A DNA stretch of 64,000 nucleotides, from the NCBI GenBank assembly GCA_023362775.1, contig JALMGJ010000004.1, forward strand, positions 77,025,798 to 77,089,797, in the 5' to 3' direction. The position numbers and the translations under genes are program-made. The notes beneath the pieces are model-generated. The model ran no database searches. It saw only the letters and a program-made list of their open reading frames with translations, and was not told the DNA's origin. This document shows, in pieces, positions 1 to 9,159 of the stretch (the first letter of the stretch is position 1; each line of letters begins with the position of its first letter). The DNA comes from Charina bottae (taxonomy: Eukaryota; Chordata; Lepidosauria; Squamata; Charinaidae).

Positions 1-976
1 TACTGATATTAGCAGATAAGTAGCGGAGGAAATGGGTTATGAACATAAATAACCATATCTTTAAAAGGTCAATGTAAGTGGTTTTGAGAAGAGATTCGCA
101 CAACTTTCTTACAAATGAGATTTTTTTTCTGCAGAATTATTGAATAAATTAACTATAATATTGTTTTATATAGATTCCTTTTACAGATGTCTTTTAAATG
201 TATGATTCTAGTAGGTTTTTTTCTGAATGTATTCAATATGAACCAACATATGTGGATAATGAATTGATTGACTCTTAATTGTTTACAGTTTAATTATAAA
301 TATTACTTTTCCTATGCTGTGTTCGTGCCTCATAAGACTAAAATCAGGAGGTTCACCTTCTGGGCTATTTCTGGTGATATAGTAGAACTGAGACATATCT
401 ATGATGCCTTCATTCAAGCCCCATAGAAGTTCCTTCATGATATATTATTTTGTGCCTTAAAGGAATCTATACAGGCTGTGGGAATGTTGATTGCAAATAT
501 AAATACATGATACTCATATATGACCCTAAGCCTATTTTTAAATCAAAGATTGCAACAATACAATATACCACCCAAAATAATTTAATAGACATGCTTTTAT
601 CTCCTTTGCCCCAGGACTGCCTACTCAGAGATATTGGTAATGGAGTATTCAGACAGTGCTCATACTGAGTCTTCATTGTGTATATTCCACTGATTAAATT
701 TATATGCTGACAGTCCAGTGGCAAGGATATTTATTGTCTTAGTCTTTTTATGTTTTTTTTTTAAATTGGCACAATTTAAAAAAACCAACCACTTATGGAA
801 CACAGGAAAGAGCAGAGAAACCCCCTGAGAAATTTAGAAGTTTGGTTATAATTGTTTGCAAATTTTCAAAATTTAAATACCCTACAATATACCAACCTAT
901 AGTAGATATATAATTATATAAATGCATCATGCAGCACTTTAAGAATTATTGACAACATGTTTGACACTTTTCCTCT
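1..976. other. AT-rich unique sequence, nothing recognised
   Basis: No convincing coding frame, tandem repeat or interspersed element is visible. The two short overlapping open frames on opposite strands around 450-724 have no recognisable motif. Confidence 0.5.
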
Positions 977-981
977 GCCTG
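977..981. repeat. 5-bp target-site duplication, left (gcctg)
   Basis: The five bases before the left LTR (gcctg) are repeated exactly after the right LTR at 6870-6874. Five base pairs is the usual duplication made by Ty3/Gypsy integrases. It fixes both ends of the element. Confidence 0.9.
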
Positions 982-1220
982 TGTCAGAACCCTGGCATGC
1001 CCCCAGGGTCCCGCCATTCCCTAAGCACACCCAGTATTTAGGGGATAAGGAAATGACAAAGGAAACAAAAGACAACCACCAACCACGCCTCCTAGATAAG
1101 GGGCGATAAAGAACTCAAGGACACTGACCCAACCTGACAGGAAGCGGACCAAAGGGAAGCCTGCAACAGGACCAAAGGGAAGCCTTCAGCAGGGAGGGGG
1201 CGTGCGCTCTGGCGGGAGGG

Positions 1221-1227
1221 TTTAAAA
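1221..1227 (+). promoter_or_regulatory. TATA-like box of the 5' LTR
   Basis: TTTAAAA lies 31 bases upstream of 1252, the predicted transcript start. That start is inferred independently from complementarity to the primer-binding site. The same box occurs at 6721-6727 in the 3' LTR. Confidence 0.6.
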
Positions 1228-1251
1228 ACCCAAGCCGAGAGCCCGGGAACC

Positions 1252-1263
1252 ATCCGTGCCTTT
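1252..1263 (+). promoter_or_regulatory. Predicted RNA 5' end used as self-primer
   Basis: The 12 bases ATCCGTGCCTTT are the exact reverse complement of 1371-1382 (AAAGGCACGGAT), which lies two bases inside the LTR boundary. In Tf1/sushi retrotransposons the first 11 or so bases of the mRNA anneal to the primer site and prime minus-strand DNA in place of a tRNA. Position relative to the TATA box fits. Confidence 0.7.
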
Positions 1264-1286
1264 TCGATTGCTTACTCAAGTACAGC

Positions 1287-1292
1287 AATAAA
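1287..1292 (+). promoter_or_regulatory. Polyadenylation signal AATAAA in 5' LTR
   Basis: AATAAA sits 35 bases after the predicted RNA start; the same hexamer is at 6787-6792 in the 3' LTR, where it would serve transcript end formation. Confidence 0.55.
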
Positions 1293-1370
1293 TTGTTTAC
1301 TACCCAATATCCGAGCTGAAGTCTTTCTTTGGGGAGAAACGTTTGCGATTGCCTGAGAAGCAGCTTACAT

Positions 1371-1382
1371 AAAGGCACGGAT
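1371..1382 (+). promoter_or_regulatory. Self-priming primer-binding site
   Basis: AAAGGCACGGAT starts two bases after the LTR terminus. It does not begin TGG, as a tRNA 3'-end complement would. It is perfectly complementary to 1252-1263. Confidence 0.7.
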
Positions 1383-1609
1383 CTGTACCAGCTGATTTTC
1401 CCGGGAGCAAACCTGAAAGCCTTCGGGAAGCTCCACGGTTGAGATCGGCTCCCAACCGGAAAACGGACCAGCGAAGATCGTACGGTGACAGAGAAACTGA
1501 CAACAGCAGGGAAGCCAGCGGAGATCAACGCACGCACGCAGCCCGCAACGGCGGTAATTTTGCAGCGGCAGAACGAAAGAGCTGGGAAGAAAAAGGGGCC
1601 GGGAAGCCC

Positions 1610-2345
1610 CAGCAGAGACCGGCACTTACCAAGCAGCTCGCGGCGGCGGAGATCCTTTGGCGGCAACCAGCAGCTCGTGGCGGCGGAGATCCTTCGGCGG
1701 CAGAGTGACTGCGACCGAGAAGCCCCAGCGGAGACCGGCGCACAGCTAGCAGCAGCTGAGAGCCTGCGACGGCGAGGAGCCTTCGGTGGCGGAGCCCCCC
1801 CAGCAGCTGAGAGACGGCAGCAGCACAGCGGCGGAAGCCGGCGCTCCCCAGCAGCTGAGAGGTGGCGGCAGCGCAGCAGCGGAAGCCGGATTTCCCTAGC
1901 AGCTGAGAGGCGGCGGCAGCGCAGCAGCAGGAACCAGCTTCCCCCCCCCAGCAGCTGAGAGGAGGCGGCAGCGTGGCAGCAGAAACTGGCTTCCCCAGCA
2001 TCTGAGAGGCGGCGACGGCGCAGCAGCAGCAGCAAGGACTGAACGGCGATCCCCAGCGGCGGAGAGGCGGCAAACCCCAGCAGCAGAGAGGCGGAGGCAG
2101 CGTGGCAGCAGCGACCAGCGCTCCCCAGCAGGTGGCGGATACCACGCATGGCGACTGCAGATACCACGTGGCGGCAAAGTGGCAGCAGCAACCCACGCTC
2201 CCCAGCAGCTGGCAGGTGGCGGATACCACGCGCGGCGACTGCGGAGACCACGTGGTGGCAAAGCGGTGGCAGCAACCAACGCTCCCCAGCAGCAAGCAGG
2301 CAGCGGAGACCGCGGCACCAGCAGCGGCCAGCGCTCCCCAGCAGC
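1610..2345 (+). repeat. GC-rich imperfect minisatellite in the retrotransposon leader
   Basis: About a dozen imperfect units of roughly 45-70 bp, each carrying CCCAGCAGCTGAGAGG or a variant followed by a CGGCAGCG-type run. They fill most of the space between the primer site and the gag remnant. The composition leaves long open frames on both strands, including a 478-codon antisense frame over 1115-2551. I treat these as artefacts of CAG/CTG-rich sequence because no domain is visible. Confidence 0.75.
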
Positions 2346-2536
2346 GAGCATGAAAGGGTGCCACCAACGAAGTGGGTGAAAACAATGGAGCAGACCGGGC
2401 CAAGCCACAGCGAAGAGGAAATAACTACGCACCCAACCGGGGTAACAGAAGCAGCAACAATGCTGGCGGAGGAAGAACGGCGTAAGCAAAAGAAGGACAG
2501 GGGGGGCAGAGAAACAAACCCCCTCAAACCCCCACC

Positions 2537-2929
2537 ATGCAGGCAAGCCACCCTGCATTTGAGTGGTCAATCGGGGTGGGAAGAGGCATGGCCCCAGTAC
2601 AAGGGAAACCAGCGGCAAAACTACGAATCTCCCAGGCCCAGAGAGTCGCGGCGCTCGAGGAACGGGCAGCGAAAATGGAAATGGGACTTGAAGGCATGGA
2701 TGCCAAACTAACGGTAATCTAGACTGCCTTACAGAACTTGCGGAGAGGGCCGCAGAACCGAGAAAGAGAAGAAGGCACACTACACGGGGACAGCCAAACT
2801 AAAGAAGCATACAGCGCTGAGAGTGCCAGAGAAAGCGGGAAACGACATCGGCCTGCCCGAAAGTGCGCCGCAGGACAGGCCTTCAGTAAAGGGTGCAGCG
2901 ACACATTAACAACCGAAGACTGCCCCACA
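2537..2929 (+). pseudogene. Gag remnant: N-terminal helical region, capsid missing
   Basis: In frame with the protease. From 2537 the frame encodes a short basic and helical segment containing RVAALEERAAKMEMGLEGM, which could form a short coiled coil like those at the N-terminus of sushi-type Gag. A TAG stop interrupts it at 2720-2722. It then runs through about 65 charged, low-complexity residues straight into the protease. Sushi-type Gag normally has a capsid of roughly 200 residues and often a CCHC knuckle; neither is visible. The simplest reading is an internal deletion of gag. The true start is uncertain because a different frame is open from 2148 to 2711. Confidence 0.6.
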
Positions 2930-3127
2930 ATGCAAGTCAAGGTAAAATTGGAAACCTTGAATGGGGGGGAGCAGGTTGTGGAGGAAGCTATGTTGGACTC
3001 AGGGTGTACCAGATGCTTAATGCACCCATCAATAGCCAGAGACATGGGACTAAAGCTTTTCAAATTAAAATCACCCATTACATTCTGCCAATTAGACGGG
3101 ACAGAAATGAAGGGGGGGGCCAGTTGA
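2930..3127 (+). pseudogene. Retropepsin (aspartic protease), frameshifted at its end
   Basis: The frame encodes a retropepsin-like segment with the catalytic triplet DSG at 2996-3004 (context LDSGCTRCLMHP). Retropepsins are homodimeric enzymes that cut the Gag-Pol polyprotein. A run of eight G at 3112-3119 shifts the reading frame: this frame ends at 3127, while the rest of the protease and the RT continue in the frame open from 3144. The homopolymer makes slippage during replication a likely cause. A sequencing error is also possible. Confidence 0.8.
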
Positions 3128-3143
3128 ACACTTCACAGAGGCA

Positions 3144-4913
3144 GTGAAGATGTCAATTGGCACACATACAGAAACATTGCGGTTCATTGTGGCCCCCATC
3201 TCCACGCAACCCATCATCCTAGGTCTCAAATGGCTAAAAGAAAGAAACCCCCAAACTGACTGGGTATCAGGGGAGATAGAATTTATAGATGGAAAATACT
3301 ACAATGACATTACGGACACTGAAGAAAAAGGGACAGAATCAGGGGCCGCAGGAACTGTGAGGGGGGAAGAATCACAGAAAGAGGCAAAGAGAACATTCCC
3401 AAAAAACTACACACCTGTCAGAGAAGTCTTCAATGAGCAGGAGTGTGACCAGCTACCGCCCCACAGAAAAACGGACTGTGCCATAGAGTTGATCCCTGGG
3501 GCCACATTTCCCAAACCAAAAATGTACGCCATGACTCAAAGGGAGCTCCAGGAGTTGCGTAAATTTATAGATAAAAATCTAGCACGAGGTTTCATAGAAC
3601 CAGCAAACTCCCCCCTGGCGGCCCCCGTACTGTTTCGGAAGAAAAAGGACGGCTCACTGCAGCTATGCACGGACTACAGGGGGTTGAATGCCATCTCAGT
3701 AACAAACCAATACCCCCTACCCCTACTGAAGGACATGCTGGCACAGCTGGCAAGAGGGAAAATCTTCACTAAATTGGATCTGAGGGAGGCATATTACAGG
3801 GTCCGAATTCGGGAGGGGGACGAATGGAAGACCGCATTCAACTGCCCACTCGGCTCATTTCAATACCGAGTCCTCCCATTTGGGATTGCTGGAGGGCCGG
3901 GAATCTTTATGAAATTAATCAACGAAGTTTTATATGAGTTTTTGCACCAAGGGGTCATCGTTTACCTAGACGACATATTAATTTTCTCGGAAGACATGGC
4001 AGAACACACACAACTAGTGAAAGCAGTCCTCCAGAAATTACTTGAAGCGAAATTATATGTCAAACTAGAAAAATGCGAATTTCACCAAGAGAAACTGGAC
4101 TTCTTAGGGTTCAGGATCTCAAGCAGAGGCATCGAAATGGACCCCGCCAAAGTACAAGCAGTTGTGGGGTGGGAACCCCCACGAACCAGACGTCAACTAC
4201 AGGCGTTCATCGGTTTTGCCAATTTCTACCGAGACTTTATAAAAAATTTCGCACAAATAGCACTGCCATTAACGGACCTGTTAAAAACAAAAACAAACGG
4301 CAGGCAAAAACAGACGAAACAGCCATGCTCCAAAATAAAGTGGACCCCAGAGTGCCAGGAAGCCTTTGAGAAACTTAAAGCGCTATTCACAGCAGAACCT
4401 ATACTGAAACATCCAGAAGTAGATAAGCCATTTATCACCCATACAGATGCGTCAAATAATGCAGTGGGGTCGATCCTGCTACAGGCAGACGAGAGCAACA
4501 AACTAAGACCCTGCGCATACATATCCAAGAAATTCACGGACACAGAAAAATGCTGGCACGTATGGGAAAAAGAAGCATTTGCCGTCCGTCATGCCCTAGC
4601 AACATGGAGGCACCTGCTGGAAGGGGCATCGGTCCCGTTCGAGGTGTGGACGGACCACAAGAACCTGGAAGCGCTGAAGTCGCCCAGAAGACTAAACCCA
4701 AAACAACTTCGATGGGCCGAATTTTTCAGCCGCTTTAACTTCACCTTAAAGTCCTCCCCGGGGGGCAAGAACTACCTGGCAGATGCACTGTCACGACTGC
4801 CACAACATGACGGGAAAACGGAAGAAATAACAGAAACCCTATTCCCAGCAAGACCAAAACCACACTGGGCGACCAAGAACCGCAGAATAAGCAGGAAGGA
4901 AACATGGCGGTAG
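3144..4913 (+). CDS. Reverse transcriptase and RNase H of the chromovirus
   Basis: An open frame of 589 codons. The ATG at 3144 is simply the first after the upstream frameshift, so the native polyprotein would start earlier. The first 30 or so residues are the end of the protease (IILGLKWL). RT follows, with the primer-grip region and a catalytic YLDD at residues 274-277. RNase H comes next, with THTDAS (catalytic Asp near residue 435), a WTDHKNL block and the closing LADALSRLP near residue 555. RT and RNase H make the cDNA and remove the RNA template inside the particle. No stop falls within the RT/RNase H domains, and catalytic residues are present. The frame ends at 4913, where the integrase is in another frame. 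Confidence 0.93.
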   Translation: MKMSIGTHTETLRFIVAPISTQPIILGLKWLKERNPQTDWVSGEIEFIDGKYYNDITDTEEKGTESGAAGTVRGEESQKEAKRTFPKNYTPVREVFNEQECDQLPPHRKTDCAIELIPGATFPKPKMYAMTQRELQELRKFIDKNLARGFIEPANSPLAAPVLFRKKKDGSLQLCTDYRGLNAISVTNQYPLPLLKDMLAQLARGKIFTKLDLREAYYRVRIREGDEWKTAFNCPLGSFQYRVLPFGIAGGPGIFMKLINEVLYEFLHQGVIVYLDDILIFSEDMAEHTQLVKAVLQKLLEAKLYVKLEKCEFHQEKLDFLGFRISSRGIEMDPAKVQAVVGWEPPRTRRQLQAFIGFANFYRDFIKNFAQIALPLTDLLKTKTNGRQKQTKQPCSKIKWTPECQEAFEKLKALFTAEPILKHPEVDKPFITHTDASNNAVGSILLQADESNKLRPCAYISKKFTDTEKCWHVWEKEAFAVRHALATWRHLLEGASVPFEVWTDHKNLEALKSPRRLNPKQLRWAEFFSRFNFTLKSSPGGKNYLADALSRLPQHDGKTEEITETLFPARPKPHWATKNRRISRKETWR

Positions 4914-6364
4914 CAAGGGAGCAGGAAAAGGGGTCCAGGATACAAAACCCCCTAGAAAAAGATATACAGGCAGCAACAACAGACGACAAATGGTGGAGTG
5001 AAAACAAAGAACTACTACAAGAAAACAATGGGGGATGTTGGAGCAACGACAAACTGTATGTACCCGCCAGCATGCGACAGCGGGTACTTGAGAAAAATCA
5101 CGAACACAAAGCAGCAGGACACTTTGGGTTTGTAAAAACCCTACACCTCACCAGGCGCAAATTCTGGTGGCCCACCTTACGTAAGGACATTAAAGACTAC
5201 GTGAAAACATGCCCGGTGTGCGCAACGGCAAAAAGAAATACAGGAAAACCCAAAGGACTCCTGCAACCAGTAGCAGATCCCTCGCAGCCATGGCGGCAAA
5301 TAGCCATGGACTTTGTAGTCAACCTACCCCCAAGTAAAGGGAAAACGGCAGTTTGGGTAATCACAGACCTGTTTTCGAAGCAAGCCCACTTCATCGCTTG
5401 CAAAGGAATCCCAACAGCACCCAAACTCGCTAAACTATTCACGCAAAACATATACAGATTACACGGTGCGCCGGAAAGAATCATCAGCGACCGAGGAAGC
5501 ACGTTCACGTCCAAGTTCTGGAAAGCATTCCTGAAACTAATTGGATCCGAACAAGGACTGAGCAGCGCATTCCACCCGTGCACGGACGGAGCATCAGAAC
5601 GACTAGTGTCCATATTAGAACAATATTTGAGATGTTACATCAGTTACCAGCAAAACGACTGGGCTGAACTGCTACCATTCGCAGAAGTGGCATAGAACAA
5701 CTCAGTACACCACAGCACTGGGTTCACACCGTTTAAAATAGCCACGGGACAAGACTTTGCAGCAATCCCAGAAATAGACATGATCCAAAGGAGGGACGCA
5801 CACGCACCCCTGAAGGCAGATGAATGGGTAAACAAACTAACGAGCAATTGGCCAATAATGCTACAGACACTACGGGAAGCGAAGGCCACCTACAAAAAAT
5901 ACGCAGATAGGAAACGTGCAGCAGAATGGGAACTAAGAGAAGGGGACAAAGTATATTTGTCCACCAAGAACCTACGGTCTGTACAGCTGTCCCGCAAACT
6001 TGCCCCAAAATTCATTGGACCATTCATAATAGTAAAAGTCATCAACCCAGTGACAGCACGGCTACAACTGCCAAAGGCACTGAGAAAAGTCCACCCAGTA
6101 TTTCATATAAGTCTCCTGAAACAGTACCACCCATCAGGGCAATGGCACCCAGAAGCCCCGGAACCAGCACCAACAGTAGTGAACGGGGAACCACACTTCG
6201 AAATAGAGGAAGTCTGTGACTCACGAAAACACAGGGGACAATTACAATACCTGGTTAAGTGGTCGCATTTACCAGTAGGTTTCAGAGAATGGGTAGCAGC
6301 TGAGCACATGCAGGCACCAGACCTAATCAGGAACTTTCACCGAAAATTTCCCGATAAACCCTGA
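4904..6364 (+). pseudogene. Integrase with GPY/F motif and chromodomain, one internal stop
   Basis: One frame of about 487 codons, interrupted only by TAG at 5693-5695. The N-terminal HHCC zinc region has H..H before residue 75 and CPVC near residues 104-107. The catalytic core has D136, D196 and E232, giving the D,D(35)E spacing. The GPY/F motif (KFIGPF) lies near 6010-6027. The C-terminal chromodomain spans about 6200-6364 (EIEEVCDSRK, then LVKWSHLP, then WVAAEHM). Chromodomains bind modified histone tails and steer integration toward heterochromatin. The start overlaps the RT frame by ten bases in a different frame, so an indel near 4900 probably broke a single polyprotein. No other disabling change is seen. 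Confidence 0.9.
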
Positions 6365-6442
6365 TGAATCTCTCACTAACAAAGTGTTGTTTTATTACAG
6401 AGATCAAGGTCACCGGCAGAGAGGAACTCACAGGTGCAAGTT

Positions 6443-6465
6443 GAAGAAAAAGGGGAGGGGGAAGA
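6443..6465 (+). promoter_or_regulatory. Polypurine tract region before the 3' LTR
   Basis: A 23-base purine run ends 16 bases before the 3' LTR. The intervening bases are also G-rich. Plus-strand priming would start in this region; the exact junction purines cannot be fixed by eye. Confidence 0.5.
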
Positions 6466-6481
6466 TCTTGGGGTGGCGGCA

Positions 6482-6869
6482 TGTCAGAACCCTGGCATGT
6501 CCCCAGGGTCCCGCCATTCCCTAAGCACACCCAGTATTTAGGGGATAAGGAAATGACAAAGGAAACAAAAGACAACCACCAACCACGCCTCCTAGATAAG
6601 GGGCGATAAAGAATTCAAGGACACTGACCCAACCTGACAGGAAGCGGACCAAAGGGAAGCCTGCAACAGGACCAAAGGGAAGCCTTCAGCAGGGAGGGGG
6701 CGTGCGCTCTGGCGGGAGGGTTTAAAAAGCCAAGCCGGGAGCCCGGGAACCATCCGTGCCTTTTCGATTGCTTACTCAAGTACAGCAATAAATCGTTTAC
6801 TACCCAATATCCGAGCTGAAGTCTTTCTTTGGGGAGAAATGTTTGCGATTGCCTGAGAAGCAGCTTACA
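6482..6869 (+). repeat. 3' LTR
   Basis: 388 bp, same ends as the 5' LTR, about six substitutions from it. Followed directly by the right copy of the 5-bp target duplication (6870-6874). Confidence 0.95.
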
Positions 6870-6874
6870 GCCTG
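6870..6874. repeat. 5-bp target-site duplication, right (gcctg)
   Basis: Exact match to 977-981, immediately outside the 3' LTR. Confidence 0.9.
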
Positions 6875-7889
6875 TTACTGTCACTGTTGCAGGCCATATT
6901 CTTATCAGAAACAGACTCTAAAATGAAATTCAAGAGTATCTCATCAAAACTCATCTTAAAAACTATGGTCTATGGTTGCCTATGCTCCCAACTATATCTT
7001 TTGCCCAGTTAATTGATAAGGAAGTTATTTTTACTTAAAAATAGCCTTACAGATGCCAATGTGGCAAACCCTTCTTCCTATATGAGCTTAAGAAAGCAAA
7101 TATTTGCAAATGCAACAACTACCTACATGCACTGAATTACAAACCAGTCAATAATAGTTTTATTAGAGAGTACAACCCACCCACCCCCTTCCATCTTCAA
7201 GTATTATTTAGGACAGAAAACTCTTGGAAATAAGCCCAAAAATGACAAAAGAGCAGACCAGCAGAAATAAGAATGTGTTGATATGGTACTTGATTAATGG
7301 GTTCCTTCTTAGTTTTTCTGTTGTTGACTTGCAGTGTGCAGTGTACCATTACAACCTGAATCCCCCTTCTGGCAGCTCAATGTGCTTTTGCAAAATAGCA
7401 AGATACAAGCTATGTTACAATGGAGAAGCAACAAAGCCAAACATATTTGGCACATTTTCCCATGTACTTATCACATCAAAATGCAAAATGCTTGTATAAA
7501 ATGAATGAACAATACATACTGTTCATTTAATGGTTTCCAGCAATTCAAGGTATGTCAGTCATTTCTATAATTACTGCTTTGGGACACAGAAAGCTGTACT
7601 AAACAATATTTCTTTCTCTCTGCATACCCACACCCAGATATATAGGTCCATATTCATAGAAGTTTCTATCTTTCAGATGTTTGATGGATTGAGAATTTAT
7701 TTTTCCACAAGCAATACTGGTCTGGGCTTAACACATTCTGATCCCCTGAAGATATCAAGAATATGAGGGTGGAGTCTGTTAATGGTACACATTTTATAAT
7801 TAGAGTTTCCTGATTCTTTTTTTAAACCAAACCAAACCAAAAACCTTGAATGTCTTTGTACCCAATGGTAGATCTTCAACTTCATAGAT
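6875..7889. other. AT-rich sequence, nothing recognised
   Basis: The pre-insertion target DNA resumes here. Short open frames at 7224-7499 and 7530-7766 show no motif or codon pattern I can support. A short AAACC run lies near 7825-7845. Confidence 0.45.
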
Positions 7890-8004
7890 GGAAAGGAAAG
7901 GAAAGGGAAGGGAAGGGAAGGGAAGGGAAGGGAAGGGAAGGGAAGGGAAGGGAAGGGAAGGGAAGGGAAGGGAAGGGAAGGGAAGGGAAGGGAAGGGAAG
8001 GAAA
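7890..8004. repeat. (AAGGG)n pentanucleotide microsatellite
   Basis: About 20 near-perfect copies of GGGAA, preceded by two GGAAA units. One strand is all purine, so triplex or G-quadruplex structure is possible. Open frames across it on the minus strand are repeat artefacts. Confidence 0.95.
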
Positions 8005-8739
8005 ATCTGAATAGTACAATAGAAGACCATATTTATTTTCAAAAATATGGCCCAACATATTTTTACACATTACAGGTGTTAGTTTTTGCATCTTTTTGAT
8101 GTTTAAATTTTATTCTCTCCTTTTCTCCATCTCTCTTTTTGATGTGAATGTTTCTAAAACTTTGCCACCTTTTGCACCATACTGAGAGACAATACAAAGA
8201 TATATGAGTATGTCAAGAGGTGAGAAAGAGAGAAGGAAATGAATTTTGTACTGTTTTCAGCAATTGTACTTTCTGCTAAAGCATTTCATTAGAAACACAG
8301 AAAGTTCTTGTACTTTCTTGTAAGTACAAGAAAGTATATGAAAGTATATATCTTGTATATGGTTGTAGTATAAGAATATTAACAATGTCTGGATTCTATC
8401 AAGCTTTTTTACTTTGAGTGTATATTAAATTTCTACTACTGTTTCTGCAGTCCCTTGTTAATACGGTGGTAAAGGCTGAAGTGTGTTGCAATTATATTCA
8501 GAATAAAAACTTGGGATCACTCTTATAAGCAAAGGGATCCAATTTTTGAAGAATGCCTATTCCTTTCTGCCTAGTTATACATCAAAAAGCATAAAGAGCA
8601 GTGGCTGAATTGTCCTGGAAGTAAAAGTGCTCAATTGTAAATAATCTCCAGTGGAATGAGTTGATTGAATCATTGTCTAATCAAATCACTCCAACAAAAT
8701 GTTGTACAGCCTATAAAATCCTTCATTGTGCAAAATTAT
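8005..8739. other. Unrecognised AT-rich sequence with one short perfect hairpin
   Basis: No element recognised. A perfect 11-bp inverted repeat lies at 8305-8315 and 8322-8332 with a 6-base loop. Confidence 0.45.
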
Positions 8740-8835
8740 GATTAGGTGATACCTTTATTAGGACTAGTCTAATTAACACAAAAGTATATGCAAGACTTCA
8801 TATCTTCCAGAATTCTTTATCAGATGACGGTTTCA
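8740..8835 (-). mobile_element. Degraded Penelope-like 3' end relic
   Basis: Read on the minus strand, this resembles a widespread vertebrate repeat end in which CTGATGAAG, a hairpin, CGAAAGCTTGC and then CAATAAAAGGTATCACC follow each other. Here the corresponding stretches are altered (CTGATAAAG, ATGAAGTCTTGC, AATAAAGGTATCACC). I link it to PLE-type ends from memory of such repeats, so the family call is tentative. Confidence 0.45.
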
Positions 8836-8852
8836 AGTTTTTTTAAAGGACG

Positions 8853-8864
8853 AGGAAGGAAGAT
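8853..8864. repeat. 12-bp target-site duplication, left
   Basis: AGGAAGGAAGAT is repeated exactly at 9160-9171, bracketing the inverted PLE insertion. Confidence 0.8.
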
Positions 8865-8915
8865 GGCCGTTGTGGGTCTTCCAGGCTGTGTGGCCGTGTT
8901 CTGGAAGTTGTGGTT

Positions 8916-8956
8916 CCTAACGTTTCGCCAGCATCTGTGGCCAGCATCTTCAGAGG
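8916..8956 (-). ncRNA. Hammerhead ribozyme-like motif, left arm of PLE-C
   Basis: On the minus strand: CTGAAGA (8947-8953), a 6-bp stem II made of GCTGGC pairing with itself through two G-U pairs, then GAAA (TTTC at 8923-8926), ACGT and T. Stem I next to the core pairs CCU with AGG. Confidence 0.65.
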
Positions 8957-9030
8957 GCAGGAGCACAGACAGAAGCGAAATCTCTGTGCCCAGGTAGAAT
9001 TAGAGATTTCGCTTCTGTCTGTGCTCCTGC

Positions 9031-9071
9031 CCTCTGAAGATGCTGGCCTCAGATGCTGGCGAAACGTTAGG
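9031..9071 (+). ncRNA. Hammerhead ribozyme-like motif, right arm of PLE-C
   Basis: CTGAAGA at 9034-9040, stem II, GAAA at 9061-9064, ACGT overlapping the last A (9064-9067) and T9068 as the cleavage base. Stem I pairs CCT (9031-9033) with AGG (9069-9071). Confidence 0.65.
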
Positions 9072-9159
9072 AACCACAACTTCCAGAACATGGCCACACA
9101 GCCCGGAAGACCCACAACAGCCACCGAACTCCGGCCATGAAAGCCGGAAAATACATTGA

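Larger units (their letters stand above)
982..1369 (+). repeat. 5' LTR
   Basis: 388 bp, starts TG and ends CA. It matches 6482-6869 at a constant offset of 5500 bases with no indels and about six substitutions. It contains a TATA-like box at 1221-1227 and AATAAA at 1287-1292, so U3, R and U5 are all present. Confidence 0.95.
982..6869 (+). mobile_element. Sushi-type Ty3/Gypsy chromovirus, complete ends, gag-deleted
   Basis: A 5.9-kb LTR retrotransposon on the plus strand. It has two 388-bp LTRs starting TGTCAG and ending TTACA, flanked by the 5-bp repeat gcctg. Internal order is primer-binding site, repetitive leader, gag remnant, protease, reverse transcriptase, RNase H, integrase with a C-terminal chromodomain, then a purine tract. 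The chromodomain and the self-priming-type primer site place it with the Tf1/sushi chromoviruses. By eye the LTRs differ at 6 of 388 positions, about 1.5%, so insertion was fairly recent. Coding lesions seen are an in-frame stop at 2720-2722, an eight-G run at 3112-3119 that shifts the frame, a frame change near 4900, and a stop at 5693-5695. No capsid region or CCHC knuckle is visible. Confidence 0.93.
8865..9159. mobile_element. Inverted-repeat Penelope-like insertion (PLE family C)
   Basis: A 295-bp insertion flanked by a perfect 12-bp target duplication. It consists of two copies of the same PLE 3'-end sequence head to head: the left arm (about 8866-8983) is the reverse complement of the right arm (about 9002-9118), with a short spacer. 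The right arm continues with the usual PLE-type 3' end to 9159. Each arm carries a hammerhead-like core. PLE insertions often carry an inverted partial copy at the 5' end, which matches this layout. Open frames here on both strands reflect the palindrome. Confidence 0.8.

Noticed and set aside
1115..2551. 478-codon antisense open frame and overlapping frames of 292 and 294 codons
   Set aside because: They lie across the CAG/CTG-rich LTR leader minisatellite, overlap in several frames, and show only Leu/Ala/Cys-rich low complexity with no domain.
7800..8091. Minus-strand frames of repeated PFPSL residues
   Set aside because: Translation of the (AAGGG)n microsatellite.
8788..9140. Matching open frames on both strands
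   Set aside because: Consequence of the palindromic PLE insertion, not two genes.
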